Source: Cellvibrionales bacterium UBA5860 (lineage in GTDB: Bacteria > Pseudomonadota > Gammaproteobacteria > Pseudomonadales > Porticoccaceae). Taken from it: a DNA stretch of 5,599 nt. The notes beneath the pieces were generated by a model. It saw only the letters and a program-made list of their open reading frames with translations, made no database searches and was not told the origin of the DNA. The stretch covers positions 1 to 5,599 of the forward strand of contig DJFY01000078.1 in the NCBI GenBank assembly GCA_002431545.1, read 5' to 3'. The number at the start of each line of letters is the position of its first letter. Position 1 is the first letter of the stretch. A program made the position numbers and the translations under genes. Positions 5,207 to 5,599 of the stretch are shown in pieces.

Positions 5207-5599
5207 TCAGAACATCAGACTGCTTGCCTCAAGTGTCTGTTGTAGGCTTTCGATCCGTTGTGTTGCCAGATCTTGTTTGTACGCTACCGGTTCGATCGCG
5301 CCCCAGACAGGTGCGGGCCAGGCGGGGTCAACGCGATACCGGGCGATATGGTGCAGGTGTAGTTGGGGGACGATATTACCCAGAGCGGCGATATTAAGTT
5401 TGTCGGGAGAAAACAGTGCAGTCATCGCCTGCGTCAGCAGTGTTGATTCCCGTATGAGGCGAGTCTGGTCATCGGAGTCAAGTTGGTGAATTTCGACAAT
5501 GCCTGGGCGCCTGGGTACGAGTATGCACCAGGGATAGTTGCTGTCCTTGTGTAGTAACAATGTGCATAGCGGCCAGTCGCCGATGTGATAAGTGTCTTG
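5207..5599 (-). CDS. HIT-family protein, 5' end beyond the window
   Basis: The frame is open to the right edge, giving 130 residues from Gln-Asp-Thr-Tyr to a TGA at 5207. Upstream codons before the TTG at 5558-5560 also read as protein (QDTYHIGDWPLCTLLLHKDS), so that TTG is an internal Leu and the real start lies outside. HIT proteins are cytoplasmic nucleotide hydrolases or transferases. The strand YPWCILVPRRPGI and the signature NIVPQLHLHHIARYR are typical of the proteobacterial HIT group. Relative to the classic HxHxHxx motif the first His is Gln (Q-L-H-L-H-H-I), while the second, catalytic His and the third are kept. WPAPVWG near the end also fits the group. Roughly 10-15 residues are probably missing. 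It converges on the H1/HU gene across a shared terminator. The substrate is unknown. Confidence 0.93.
   Translation of the reverse strand, partial: QDTYHIGDWPLCTLLLHKDSNYPWCILVPRRPGIVEIHQLDSDDQTRLIRESTLLTQAMTALFSPDKLNIAALGNIVPQLHLHHIARYRVDPAWPAPVWGAIEPVAYKQDLATQRIESLQQTLEASSLMF

Noticed and set aside
1..5599. CRISPR array, tRNA or rRNA genes, insertion sequences or phage genes
   Set aside because: No regularly spaced repeats, cloverleaf-like sequences, transposase or phage frames could be seen. Apart from the 19-base pair in ruvA I noticed no notable direct repeat.

Overview
The window is bacterial, gene-dense and moderately GC-rich. It carries the end of a classic gammaproteobacterial housekeeping cluster. 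On the minus strand, in transcription order, it reads fmdB-type zinc-ribbon gene, aspS, yebC, a 90-residue acidic-tailed hypothetical, ruvC and ruvA. The same backbone (aspS-yebC-ruvC-ruvA) occurs in Pseudomonas and relatives. From memory, the AspRS, RuvC, FmdB-like and HIT proteins look most like non-enteric Gammaproteobacteria. I cannot place the genus.

Layout. Bases 1-200 hold the first 60 codons of ruvA. Its reading frame is broken at the window edge by 19 bases that repeat an internal piece of the same gene. Bases 241-759 are ruvC, 886-1158 the small hypothetical, 1252-2001 yebC, 2067-3854 aspS and 3882-4232 the zinc-ribbon gene. All point left with gaps of 27 to 126 bases and no convincing terminator between them, so one transcript is plausible. 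It could start at an extended -10 promoter near 4320. Bases 4233-4580 form a divergent intergenic region. To its right, on the plus strand, lies a histone-H1-like/HU fusion gene (4581-5072) that ends in a strong bidirectional terminator (5097-5125). A convergent HIT-family gene (5207 to the right edge, 5' end missing) closes the window.

How the genes fit together. The leftward cluster joins translation (AspRS, and YebC as a translation-associated factor) with Holliday-junction processing (RuvC resolvase and the RuvA junction-binding subunit; ruvB would lie beyond the left edge). The H1/HU protein is a nucleoid architectural protein with its own promoter, leader and terminator. I see no phage, transposon, CRISPR or defence system. 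The points most worth a second look are the ruvA disruption, the H1/HU fusion and its leader, the tRNA-specificity residues of AspRS, and the extra acidic-tailed gene with a foldable spacer just before ruvC.
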